From Spirochaetota bacterium (GTDB lineage: Bacteria > Spirochaetota > Spirochaetia > Treponematales > Treponemataceae): a stretch of 64,000 nucleotides of DNA. The notes under the pieces are model-generated. The model worked only from the letters and a program-made list of their open reading frames with translations, had not been told where the DNA came from and did no database searches. A program made the position numbers and the translations under genes. Of the stretch, positions 26,759 through 34,708 are shown piece after piece; position 1 is the first letter of the stretch; each line of letters starts with the position of its first letter. Where the stretch lies: assembly GCA_023443865.1 (NCBI GenBank), contig JAEZST010000015.1:165716-229715 (forward strand), written 5' to 3'.

Positions 26759-26989
26759 TCAGGCGCGGGCCTGGATAACTTCGGTGACTCCGGGAACGTT
26801 CTTCAGAAGATGGGCCTCGACGCCCATCTTCAGGGTCATGGTGGACATGGGGCAGGAGCCGCACGCCCCGGTCAGCTTGACCGTGACCTTGCCGTCGTCG
26901 GAAACGGAAACGAGTTCGAGATCGCCGCCGTCAGCCTGGAGCTGGGGACGAATATCTTCAAGAGCGGTTTTCACTGCTTCTGCGAGCAT
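26759..26989 (-). CDS. NifU-like (Nfu) iron-sulfur scaffold protein
   Basis: A 76-residue NifU C-terminal-type domain. The cluster-binding CxxC is in GACGSCPMS, preceded by IRPQLQADGGDLELV. It would carry or transfer a [4Fe-4S] cluster. It lies directly upstream of and in line with a radical SAM gene, which needs such a cluster. Length is typical for stand-alone Nfu proteins. Confidence 0.92.
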   Translation of the reverse strand: MLAEAVKTALEDIRPQLQADGGDLELVSVSDDGKVTVKLTGACGSCPMSTMTLKMGVEAHLLKNVPGVTEVIQARA

Positions 26990-27064
26990 AAGAAGTACCT
27001 CCTGGACGCCGCGGCGCCCTGTGTGAAAGATACCCGTTTACCCCCCGCGGGGTCAAGTTACGTA

Positions 27065-27093
27065 TTGTTCAGCCAATTCCAAATCACTATACT
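27065..27093 (+). promoter_or_regulatory. Promoter of the phosphofructokinase gene
   Basis: TTGTTC (27065-27070), 17-base spacer, TATACT (27088-27093), 20 bases before the ATG at 27114, with an AGGAG ribosome site between. Confidence 0.7.
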
Positions 27094-27113
27094 TAAGGAA
27101 TTAGGAGCGAGCC

Positions 27114-28490
27114 ATGTCCTCAATCAAGTACGATTTTACCATTTCCAACCTCGGACCGTGCAAGGTTCAGTCACCCATTCAGCTGTCGAACGTCGAAGGC
27201 GACTTCATAGCGAATTACGTGAGCGAAGACGAATTCGTCCGGTACAAGATGGACGCGAAGCTTGACGACGTGGTCGGCCCGTGCACGCGCGGCGACCTGC
27301 TCGAAAAGGCCGGGCCCCGGGAGAAGATTTTCTTCAATCCGAGCCACGTGCACGCCGCGATCGTTACCTGCGGGGGCCTGTGCCCGGGACTGAACGACGT
27401 GGTTCGCGCCGTAACCCGCTCCCTTTGGCACCGGTACGGGGTTCGCCGCATTTCCGGCATCCGGTTCGGCTTTAAGGGCCTCCTTCCGGAATACGGCTAC
27501 GATATCATGCCCCTGAACCCGGTGGTGGTAGACGACTGCCATAAGACCGGCGGCTCGATCCTCGGCACTTCCCGCGGCGGCGGCGACCGCGTGATCGAGA
27601 TCGCCGACGCGATCGAAAACCTCAATATAAACATGATTTTCATTATCGGCGGCGACGGGACCCAACGGGGCGCCCTGGACGTGGCCGAGGAGATAGAGAA
27701 GCGCGGCCTGAAGATCGCGGTGGTCGGGATCCCGAAGACGGTGGACAACGACCTTTCCTTTATCCAGAAATCCTTCGGGTTCGACACCGCCGTGGTGAAG
27801 GCCGCAGAGGCGGTCGCCGCGGCGCACATGGAAGCCCATTCCCAGATCAACGGGATCGGCCTCGTGAAGCTCATGGGCCGCGAGGCGGGCTTTATCGCGA
27901 CCCATACGGCCATCGCGAGCCACGAGGCGAACTTCGTAATGATCCCGGAGGTGCCCTTCGAGCTTGACGGGCCCCAGGGATTCCTGCATCACCTCGAAGA
28001 GCGGCTTCGCGCGCGGCACCACGCGGTGGTGGTGGTGGCGGAAGGCGCGGGACAGGACCTTTTGGACGCCGTTCAGGGCACCGACGCCTCGGGCAATAAA
28101 AAGCTCGCGGACATTGGCGCCTTCCTGAAGGACAAGATCGCGGACTATTTTAAGTCCATCGGCATGCACATCAACCTGAAATACATCGACCCGAGTTACC
28201 AGATCCGCTCGGCCCCCGCGGCCCCCATCGACTCGATCTACTGCGAGCGCCTGGGGAATAACGCGGTGCACGCGGCCATGGCCGGGAAGACGAAGCTTTT
28301 GATCGGCCTGGTGCACAACAAATTCGTGCACCTGCCCATCAAGGTCGCCACCAGCAAGCGAAACTACGTGGACCCCGAGGGCTCCCTGTGGCGCGATTGC
28401 CTGGACGCGACCAGCCAGCCCATCCTGATGGTCAACGACAAGGAATCGTACCTCCAGAGCAGCAAGAAACTGAGGCAGAAAGAGAAATAA
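27114..28490 (+). CDS. 6-phosphofructokinase, long group-X type (ATP-type active-site glycine)
   Basis: A 458-residue phosphofructokinase of the long clade shared by spirochaetes, trypanosomes and plants. It phosphorylates fructose 6-phosphate in glycolysis. The donor-site residues read GGDGTQRG (Gly182 at the E. coli 104 position, as in ATP enzymes; PPi enzymes have Asp) and PKTVDND (Lys208, as in PPi enzymes). The same pair occurs in ATP-using trypanosome enzymes, so ATP is the better guess, although many databases would label it PPi-dependent. Other motifs: CGGLCPGLNDVVR, MGREAGFIATHTA. Single gene with its own promoter. Confidence 0.88.
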   Translation: MSSIKYDFTISNLGPCKVQSPIQLSNVEGDFIANYVSEDEFVRYKMDAKLDDVVGPCTRGDLLEKAGPREKIFFNPSHVHAAIVTCGGLCPGLNDVVRAVTRSLWHRYGVRRISGIRFGFKGLLPEYGYDIMPLNPVVVDDCHKTGGSILGTSRGGGDRVIEIADAIENLNINMIFIIGGDGTQRGALDVAEEIEKRGLKIAVVGIPKTVDNDLSFIQKSFGFDTAVVKAAEAVAAAHMEAHSQINGIGLVKLMGREAGFIATHTAIASHEANFVMIPEVPFELDGPQGFLHHLEERLRARHHAVVVVAEGAGQDLLDAVQGTDASGNKKLADIGAFLKDKIADYFKSIGMHINLKYIDPSYQIRSAPAAPIDSIYCERLGNNAVHAAMAGKTKLLIGLVHNKFVHLPIKVATSKRNYVDPEGSLWRDCLDATSQPILMVNDKESYLQSSKKLRQKEK

Positions 28491-28503
28491 GGATTCCGGG
28501 ACG

Positions 28504-29052
28504 CTATTCGCCCCCGGGGGGACCGAGAAATACGAAGGATAGTTGGCGTTCCCCCGCGGAATTGAATAGCTCGATGCCGGACTTGAGCGGGACGAGGGAC
28601 GCGCTCTTTTGCAGGTCGGCGATAAACGTAATCTCGAAGCGGGCCGCTATCTCGTTGATGGCGGCCTTTTTCGTCATCGCGCCGGGCGAAAGGACGATCG
28701 GGTAGGCGCCCTTCGGGTTTTTCGAGCCGAGTTTCCAGGTTCCCCGGAAGCTGTTCGTGCCGGTAAAGCCGCTGAGCGAGCCGTCGGCTGCGAAGTAGAG
28801 CCAGGCGTCTCCCCCGTGGCCGGGCTCGAGGGGCACGAATTGGCTGCCGGTATTGAAGCCCGAAATGGTCCATTCCCGGTCCGTAAGCCATGCGGCGCCC
28901 TGGGGGCCGGGCTTGACGGTCGGTCCCGCGAGGGCAGGCGCGCGGTTTTCCGCCGTTCCCGCCTTTCCCGCCGGTCGCGTCACGCTCGCGCACCCCGCCA
29001 AGAGGCCCAGGGCGAGTAAAAGCGATAGAATCGCGAATTCGGTCTTCTTCAT
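28504..29052 (-). CDS. META-domain-like lipoprotein
   Basis: A 182-residue lipoprotein. The signal peptide ends in the lipobox LLAGC (Cys21). Residues about 55-180 resemble a META/HslJ domain (TDREWTISGFN, YFAADGSLSGFTGTNSFRGTWKL). The function of META proteins is unclear; HslJ is linked to novobiocin resistance and motility. The stop is 13 bases from the convergent PFK gene. Family assignment is by motif only. Confidence 0.65.
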   Translation of the reverse strand: MKKTEFAILSLLLALGLLAGCASVTRPAGKAGTAENRAPALAGPTVKPGPQGAAWLTDREWTISGFNTGSQFVPLEPGHGGDAWLYFAADGSLSGFTGTNSFRGTWKLGSKNPKGAYPIVLSPGAMTKKAAINEIAARFEITFIADLQKSASLVPLKSGIELFNSAGERQLSFVFLGPPGGE

Positions 29053-29078
29053 ACGACAATACTATAACCATAAGGTGC

Positions 29079-29107
29079 TTGATTTCAAATTCATTTTCGT
29101 ATATATT
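29079..29107 (+). promoter_or_regulatory. Promoter of tRNA-Ala
   Basis: TTGATT (29079-29084), 17-base spacer, TATATT (29102-29107), about 13 bases before the tRNA 5' end. Local AT-richness fits. Confidence 0.7.
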
Positions 29108-29120
29108 GAGCTCAATCAAC

Positions 29121-29193
29121 GGGGAATTAGCTCAGTTGGTAGAGCGATTGGTTCGCAATCAATAGGCCAGGGGTTCGAATCCCCTATTCTCCA
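29121..29193 (+). tRNA. tRNA-Ala (anticodon CGC)
   Basis: A full cloverleaf can be drawn: acceptor GGGGAAT/ATTCTCC with the alanine identity pair G3-U70, D stem GCTC/GAGC, anticodon stem ATTGG/TCAAT around loop TTCGCAA (anticodon CGC), a T arm AGGGG-TTCGAAT-CCCCT and discriminator A73. CCA is not encoded. It reads GCG codons. Its 3' end is copied downstream (see the repeat entries). Confidence 0.93.
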
Positions 29194-29266
29194 GGAAGAA
29201 ATAAAAAAAGACCGCCCCAAAGGCGGTCTTTTTTTATTTCTGACGATAGGGAGAATAGGGGATTCG
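29176..29266. repeat. tRNA-derived palindromic unit 1
   Basis: The tRNA 3' end CGAATCCCCTATTCTCCA (29176-29193) is followed by the A7/T7 terminator hairpin and then by the inverse AGAATAGGGGATTCG (29252-29266). The whole is a large inverted repeat with the tRNA T-arm/acceptor as its left arm. The right 39 bases (29228-29266) recur exactly at 29424-29462. Confidence 0.8.
29203..29235 (+). terminator. Terminator of tRNA-Ala, inside a larger palindrome
   Basis: Stem GACCGCC/GGCGGTC (29210-29216 with 29222-29228), loop CCAAA, flanked by A7 and T7 so it can work on both strands. It is the inner part of palindrome unit 1. Confidence 0.85.
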
Positions 29267-29377
29267 AAGGGTCGAACGACCCGGAGGCGCGAAGCGGCGC
29301 AGGGGGAACCGGACAGGAGGTCCGGTTCAGTGCGACCAGCGGGCTGGAGGGAGCCGCAGGAAGCGGCGACCGGAAGC
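29267..29377. other. GC-rich stretch with several hairpins between the two palindromic units
   Basis: About 110 bases without a credible gene. Successive hairpins can be drawn: GGGTCGAACGACCC, AACCGGAC/GTCCGGTT around AGGAG, and GCCGC/GCGGC around AGGAA. This may be a structured RNA or a chain of small palindromes. It matches no RNA family I recognise. Confidence 0.5.
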
Positions 29378-29493
29378 CGAATCCCCTATTCTCCAAACGA
29401 AAAAAGGTCGTCCGGTGGACGGCCTTTTTTTATTTCTGACGATAGGGAGAATAGGGGATTCGCGGCGAAGCAGCGACGTGAGGGCGAATCCCC
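29378..29493. repeat. tRNA-derived palindromic unit 2 and partial third copy
   Basis: CGAATCCCCTATTCTCCA recurs at 29378-29395, followed by a different terminator hairpin (29406-29424), then the 39-base repeat (29424-29462) ending in the inverse AGAATAGGGGATTCG. A fragment CGAATCCCC at 29485-29493 sits inside another hairpin (AAGCAGCG/CGCTGCTT). The inner stem differs from unit 1 while the outer arms are identical, suggesting the arms are what is conserved. Confidence 0.75.
29406..29431 (+). terminator. Second terminator-like hairpin
   Basis: Stem 29406-29413 with 29417-29424 (8 bp, one G-T pair), 3-base loop, seven T's. It lies in palindromic unit 2 with no gene immediately upstream. Confidence 0.7.
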
Positions 29494-29530
29494 GCTGCTT
29501 TAGGTACCGTGAATGCAACTCTTTCCAAAA

Positions 29531-29559
29531 TTGCGTGACCCACGACTACCTGATATACT
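29531..29559 (+). promoter_or_regulatory. Promoter of the type ISP restriction-modification gene
   Basis: TTGCGT (29531-29536), 17-base spacer, TATACT (29554-29559), 31 bases before the ATG at 29591. It lies beyond the second palindromic unit, so the enzyme has its own promoter. Confidence 0.65.
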
Positions 29560-29590
29560 ACCGGTATTCACACCAATAACGGAGTTATAA

Positions 29591-32500
29591 ATGACCGCCC
29601 TTCAATGCATTCTCAACCAATATCGCGACGTATCGCTTTCGGAACGGGAAAAGGGCACCTACTTTGAGCGCCTGATGCGGGATTACCTGACCGTCGAGCC
29701 CGCCTACGCCGATTTATACGACAAGGTTTGGATGTACTCCGACTGGGCCCGGGAACAGGGCTTTGACGCCCGCGACACCGGAATAGACCTCGTGGCCCGC
29801 ACCTTTGAGGGCGAGTTCCACGCGATACAATGCAAGCTCTACGACGAGGGGTATACCCTCCAGAAGGGCGATATCGACAGCTTTTTTACCGCTTCCGGCA
29901 AAAAACCCTTCACCCGCAGGATTATCGTCAGCACCACCAACCGCTGGAGCGTGCACGCGGAAGCGGCCCTGGAAGACCAGCAGCCGCCGGTCACCAAGAT
30001 AGACCTTCGCTCCCTCGAAGACTCGGTCATCGACTGGAGCCGGTACGAGACCGGGCGCGCCGTGGCGAAAAAGGCGAAAAAGACCCTGCGGCCGCACCAG
30101 ACGAAGGCGATAACGGAGGTCCTGAAGGGCTTCAAGACCGCCGACCGGGGCAAGCTCCTCATGGCCTGCGGCACGGGGAAAACCTTCACGAGCCTCAAGC
30201 TCGCCGAGCGAATGGTAGGGAAGGGCGGGCGCGTCCTCTTCTTGGTTCCGAGCCTCAACCTCCTTTCCCAAACCCTTACCGAGTGGACCCAGGAAAGCGC
30301 CATTCCGCTCCACAGTTTCGCCGTCTGCTCCGACTCCGACGTGGGCAAGAAAAGGCTCGACGACGACATAGTCCCCACTTTAATTCACGAGCTTCAGTAC
30401 CCCGCCACCACCGACGCCAAATCCCTGGCCCGGGAAATCGCCGCCCGCGCCGACGGAGAACACCTCACCGTGGTCTATTCCACCTATCACTCCATAGCGA
30501 CCGTGAGCGACGCCCAGCTCCTTCACGACATGCCGGCGTTCGACCTCGTCATTTGCGACGAGGCCCACCGAACCACGGGAGCCACCTTCGGCGACGACGA
30601 CGAAAGCGCCTTCGTCCGCGTGCACGACGATTCGTATATCCGGGCGAAAAAGCGGCTCTACATGACCGCCACGCCCCGCATTTACGGCAACGCCGCCAAG
30701 GCCAAGGCCGAGCAAGACAGCATCGCGCTTTGCTCCATGGACGACGAAAGCCTCTACGGCAAGGAACTGCACGTCATCACCTTCTCCGAAGCCGTCCGGC
30801 AGGACCTTCTGGTGGACTACAAGGTTCTCGTGCTCGCGGTGGAGGAAAGCCACGTGAGCCGACGCCTGCAGGACCTCCTCGCCGGCGAGGACAACAACCT
30901 GAAGGTAGACGACGCCGCGAAGATTGTGGGCTGCTGGAAGGCCCTCGCCAAGCAGGGTCTCGCGGAGGAACTGAACGGCGACGAGGAGCCCATGAAACGC
31001 GCGGTCGCCTTTTGCCAGGTGATCGAACCGGGTAATACCCGCGCCAAAACCCACAAGGTAAGTTCCAAGAACATCGCGGGCATTTTCCAGCGCGTGGTGG
31101 AAGCCTACCAGGAAGCGGAAGAGATCGAACCCGCGGCTCGCCTCCGCTGCCAGGCTCGGCACGTGGACGGCTCCATGAACGCCAGCGAAAAGCAGGAAAA
31201 ACTCGATTGGCTCAAGGCCGAACCGGGGCCGGAATCCGAAGCCTACCCCGGCCGCGATACCGTAGCCGCCCGCGAAACCGCCGCCCCCGGCGAGGACTTG
31301 CTCGCCGCCTCCCCACACCCCGGCGCGGCTAACCAGCAACATGCCGACGCTACGCCGCAGCCCACCTGCCGCATCCTCTCGAACGTGCGCTGCCTTTCCG
31401 AGGGCGTGGACGTGCCCGCCCTGGACGCGGTGCTCTTCCTCACCCCCCGCAATTCCCAGGTGGACGTGGTGCAGTCCGTGGGCCGCGTCATGCGCAAGGC
31501 CCCCGGCAAAAAGCGGGGCTACGTGATCCTGCCGGTCGTGATTCCGGCCGGCGTGGAGCCCCACGACGCGCTCAACGACAACAAAACCTACGCCGTCGTG
31601 TGGCAGGTTTTACAGGCCTTGCGTTCCCACGACGACCGCTTCGACGCCATGATCAACAAGATGGACCTGGAGCTCAATCGCTCAATCCTTTCCAAAATGG
31701 AAATAGTCGCCGTGAGCGACAAGGCCCCCCAAAAGCGCGAGCGCTCCTACGCGGACAAGAAAAACGGCCTTACCGGCCCCGGCGGCCGCTCGGGCTTTGC
31801 CATCGGCACCGCCGCCCCCGGCCGCCCCGACTCGGAAACCCAGGGCGAGCTCCAGTTCGAGATCGGCGAGATAGAGCGGGCCATTTACGCAAAGGTCGTC
31901 CAGAAATGCGGCAACCGCCACCACTGGGAAGACTGGGCGAACGACATCGCCAAGATCGCCCGCACCCATATCGACCGCATTACGGGCATTCTCGAAAATA
32001 CCGAAAACATACGCGAGCGCGAAGCCTTCGCCTCCTTCGCCAACGAGCTCCGCGACGACCTTAACGACTCCATTACCGATTCCGAAGTCATCGAGATGCT
32101 CGCCCAGCACCTCATCACCAAGCCGGTCTTCGACTCCCTCTTCGCGAACTACAGCTTCGCGAGTCATAACCCCATCAGCCGCGCCATGCAGAAGGTGCTC
32201 GATACCCTCCACGAGCACCGCCTGGAAAAGGAGGCGGATACCCTCGAGTCCTTCTACGCCTCGGTGCGGGAGCGGGCGGCGGGAATCGAGAACGCCGCGG
32301 GCAAGCAGCGCATCGTGGTGGAGCTCTACGACAAGTTTTTCCGCAACGCCTTCCCCCGCATGACCGAGCGCCTCGGCATCGTCTACACCCCCGTGGAGGT
32401 GGTGGACTTTATCCTCCATAGCGTGAACCGGCTCCTCGCCCGCCACTTCGGCCAAACCCTCGCGAGCGAGGGCGTGCATATCCTGGACCCCTTCACGGGC

Positions 32501-34705
32501 ACGGGCACCTTCATCACCCGCCTCCTCCAGAGCGGCCTCATCCCGCCCTCCGACCTTCCGCGCAAGTACCGGAACGAGATTCACGCCAACGAGATCGTCC
32601 TCCTCGCCTACTACATCGCCGCCATCAATATCGAGGCGGTGTATCACGATTTGGTGGGGGGAAGTCTCCCCCCTAAGCTGAAAGGCGAAGCCTCGCCTTT
32701 CAGCCCACCCCCCTCAGCGGGGGACACCCCCGCAACGCCCCCGGCCTACGTTCCCTTTCCGGGCATCCTCCTTACGGATACCTTCCAGCTCTACGAAAAG
32801 GAAGACCTCGTGAGCGCCCTCATGGTGGACAATTCCGAGCGCCGCAAGCGCCAGAAGTCCCTGGACATCCGGGTAATCATCGGCAACCCTCCGTATTCGG
32901 CGGGTCAGGAAAGCGCCAACGACAACAACGCCAACGTCGCCTACCCGAGCCTGGACGAGCGTATCCGCGAAACCTACGCCGAGCGTTCCAAGGCCACGCT
33001 AAAAAACGCGCTCTACGACAGCTATATCCGCGCAATTCGGTGGGCCTCAGATCGTGTCGGAAAGAGCGGTATCGTGGGCTTCGTCACCAACGCGGGCTTC
33101 GTGGAAGCCAACACCGCCGACGGCCTTCGCCAGTGCCTGGCGGAAGAGTTTTCCAGCCTCTACATCTTCCACCTCCGAGGGAATGCCCGTACGCAAGGCG
33201 AACTTCGCAGAAAGGAAGCTGGCAACGTGTTTGACGCGGGAAGCCGCGCGCCGGTTTCAATTAACCTCTTCGTCAAGAATCCCGGCGTAACTGAAATGGG
33301 CCAGATCCATTTTTACGATATCGGCGACTACCTTTCCCGGGAAGAAAAGCTCGCGAAGATCGCGGAGCTCGGCAGCATCGAAGGTATTGAGGCCGCCGGC
33401 GCCTGGCGGAAGATAACCCCCGATTCCCACGGCGACTGGCTTCGCCAGCGCGACGACTCCTTCGGCGAGTTCATCGTGCTGGGCGATAAGGGCGGCAATG
33501 AGCAAAAGGTAGTGTTTGAGAATTACTCGAATGGCGTCAAAACGAATCGAGACGCATGGTGCTATAATCCCTCACGCCCCGTTGTAGAAAATAATATGGA
33601 ACGCATGATCGCGTTTTATATTTCGGAAGTGAGGCGTTTTCAGAAGGCGCATGGAGAAAAGGATCGCGAAGTTCAGGAAGAACTAGTCGATAACTTTATC
33701 GATACTGATCCGACCAAGATCAGTTGGACGGTGAATCTGAAACAAGACTTGCTTCGAAAAAAACCTCTGCTTTACTCATCTGATGCATTAATTCCTAGTT
33801 TATATCGACCGTTTAGTAAAAATTGGCTTTATTATAATCGACGTATAAACGAAAGAGTTCTTCAAATGCCCCGTATCTTCCCCGACGCCTCCGCGGAAAA
33901 TCGGGTGATCCAGATAAACGCGAACTTCCGCGGCGATGGGCATATCGCGCTCATAAGCGATGTCCTTCCTGACCTCCATTGCAATGGTGACAGTCAATGT
34001 TTCCCCCTCTATCTCTACGACGAGCCTTCCGCTGTTTCGGAGCAGGGGGGATTGTTTGACGAGGCGCCCAGCGGGAGAACGCGGCGGGAGGCGATTACGG
34101 CAGAGGGGCTCGCGCACTTTCGCGCCGCGTATCCGGGAGAGAAGATTGAGCGCGAGGATATCTTCTACTACATCTACGGCCTTCTCCATTCCCCGGACTA
34201 CCGCTCGCGCTACGGCGACAACCTTTCCAAAGAGCTTCCCCGCATCCCCTGCGTAAAAAAGGCGGGCGACTTTTGGGCCTTCAGCACGGCCGGAAGAAAA
34301 CTCGCCGACCTCCACATCGGCTACGAAAAGGCAACGCCTTGCGCGCGCATCGCCGTCACCGTAGCCCCCGGGGCGCCCGCAGAGCCAGAAAAGCTCTACC
34401 GCGTGGAAAAAATGCGCTACGGCAAAACCAAAGACACTCTTGCCTACAACAGCTGGATCACCCTTTCGAACATTCCCCTCGCGGCCTACGACTACGTCGT
34501 CAACGGCAAGGCCGCCCTCGACTGGGTAGTGGAGCGCCAGTGCGTAAAAACCGACAAGGATTCCGGAATCGAAAGCGACGCCAACCGCTGGGCACGAGAG
34601 ACCGTCGGCGACCCCCGCTACCCCCTCGACCTCTTCCTCCGCGTCGCCACCGTCAGCCTCGAGACTAACGCCATCGTCTCAGGACTCCCGGCCATGGAGA
34701 TATAG
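29591..34705 (+). CDS. Type ISP single-polypeptide restriction-modification enzyme
   Basis: A 1704-residue protein that contains a whole restriction system. Residues 1-150: Mrr-like nuclease with Asp66 ... Gln80-x-Lys82. Residues about 170-700: SF2 helicase-translocase with Walker A CGTGKT (Lys197), DEAH (Asp323) and motif VI QSVGRVMRKAPGK. Residues about 860-1250: gamma-class N6-adenine methyltransferase with DPFTGTGTF (from Asp966) and NPPY (1099-1102). Residues about 1250-1704: target recognition domain. LlaGI and LlaBIII are the studied relatives; they methylate one strand and cut after head-on translocation. No frameshift is seen. An in-frame palindromic insert lies at residues about 1022-1047, and the recognition domain is AT-richer than the rest. 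A Bro-N gene follows 3 bases on. Confidence 0.93.
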   Translation: MTALQCILNQYRDVSLSEREKGTYFERLMRDYLTVEPAYADLYDKVWMYSDWAREQGFDARDTGIDLVARTFEGEFHAIQCKLYDEGYTLQKGDIDSFFTASGKKPFTRRIIVSTTNRWSVHAEAALEDQQPPVTKIDLRSLEDSVIDWSRYETGRAVAKKAKKTLRPHQTKAITEVLKGFKTADRGKLLMACGTGKTFTSLKLAERMVGKGGRVLFLVPSLNLLSQTLTEWTQESAIPLHSFAVCSDSDVGKKRLDDDIVPTLIHELQYPATTDAKSLAREIAARADGEHLTVVYSTYHSIATVSDAQLLHDMPAFDLVICDEAHRTTGATFGDDDESAFVRVHDDSYIRAKKRLYMTATPRIYGNAAKAKAEQDSIALCSMDDESLYGKELHVITFSEAVRQDLLVDYKVLVLAVEESHVSRRLQDLLAGEDNNLKVDDAAKIVGCWKALAKQGLAEELNGDEEPMKRAVAFCQVIEPGNTRAKTHKVSSKNIAGIFQRVVEAYQEAEEIEPAARLRCQARHVDGSMNASEKQEKLDWLKAEPGPESEAYPGRDTVAARETAAPGEDLLAASPHPGAANQQHADATPQPTCRILSNVRCLSEGVDVPALDAVLFLTPRNSQVDVVQSVGRVMRKAPGKKRGYVILPVVIPAGVEPHDALNDNKTYAVVWQVLQALRSHDDRFDAMINKMDLELNRSILSKMEIVAVSDKAPQKRERSYADKKNGLTGPGGRSGFAIGTAAPGRPDSETQGELQFEIGEIERAIYAKVVQKCGNRHHWEDWANDIAKIARTHIDRITGILENTENIREREAFASFANELRDDLNDSITDSEVIEMLAQHLITKPVFDSLFANYSFASHNPISRAMQKVLDTLHEHRLEKEADTLESFYASVRERAAGIENAAGKQRIVVELYDKFFRNAFPRMTERLGIVYTPVEVVDFILHSVNRLLARHFGQTLASEGVHILDPFTGTGTFITRLLQSGLIPPSDLPRKYRNEIHANEIVLLAYYIAAINIEAVYHDLVGGSLPPKLKGEASPFSPPPSAGDTPATPPAYVPFPGILLTDTFQLYEKEDLVSALMVDNSERRKRQKSLDIRVIIGNPPYSAGQESANDNNANVAYPSLDERIRETYAERSKATLKNALYDSYIRAIRWASDRVGKSGIVGFVTNAGFVEANTADGLRQCLAEEFSSLYIFHLRGNARTQGELRRKEAGNVFDAGSRAPVSINLFVKNPGVTEMGQIHFYDIGDYLSREEKLAKIAELGSIEGIEAAGAWRKITPDSHGDWLRQRDDSFGEFIVLGDKGGNEQKVVFENYSNGVKTNRDAWCYNPSRPVVENNMERMIAFYISEVRRFQKAHGEKDREVQEELVDNFIDTDPTKISWTVNLKQDLLRKKPLLYSSDALIPSLYRPFSKNWLYYNRRINERVLQMPRIFPDASAENRVIQINANFRGDGHIALISDVLPDLHCNGDSQCFPLYLYDEPSAVSEQGGLFDEAPSGRTRREAITAEGLAHFRAAYPGEKIEREDIFYYIYGLLHSPDYRSRYGDNLSKELPRIPCVKKAGDFWAFSTAGRKLADLHIGYEKATPCARIAVTVAPGAPAEPEKLYRVEKMRYGKTKDTLAYNSWITLSNIPLAAYDYVVNGKAALDWVVERQCVKTDKDSGIESDANRWARETVGDPRYPLDLFLRVATVSLETNAIVSGLPAMEI
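32656..32731. repeat. Palindromic element inserted in frame in the type ISP gene
   Basis: Three hairpins in a row: GGGGGGAAGTCTCCCCCC (32656-32673), CTGAAAGGCG/CGCCTTTCAG (32678-32687 with 32694-32703) and CCCCC/GGGGG (32709-32713 with 32719-32723, the latter also able to pair with 32727-32731). The encoded stretch (GSLPPKLKGEASPFSPPPSA) is low-complexity and lies in the methyltransferase between motifs X/I and IV. It resembles elements at 37199 and 61264. Confidence 0.7.
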
Positions 34706-34708
34706 GGA

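Noticed and set aside
29200..29500. CRISPR array suggested by repeated ~39-base segments
   Set aside because: Only two copies, 196 bases apart, derived from the tRNA end and terminator; no cas genes.
29120..29590. Short protein genes across the tRNA and palindromic units (frames such as 28853-29503)
   Set aside because: They run through a tRNA and terminators; the residues are translations of the repeats.
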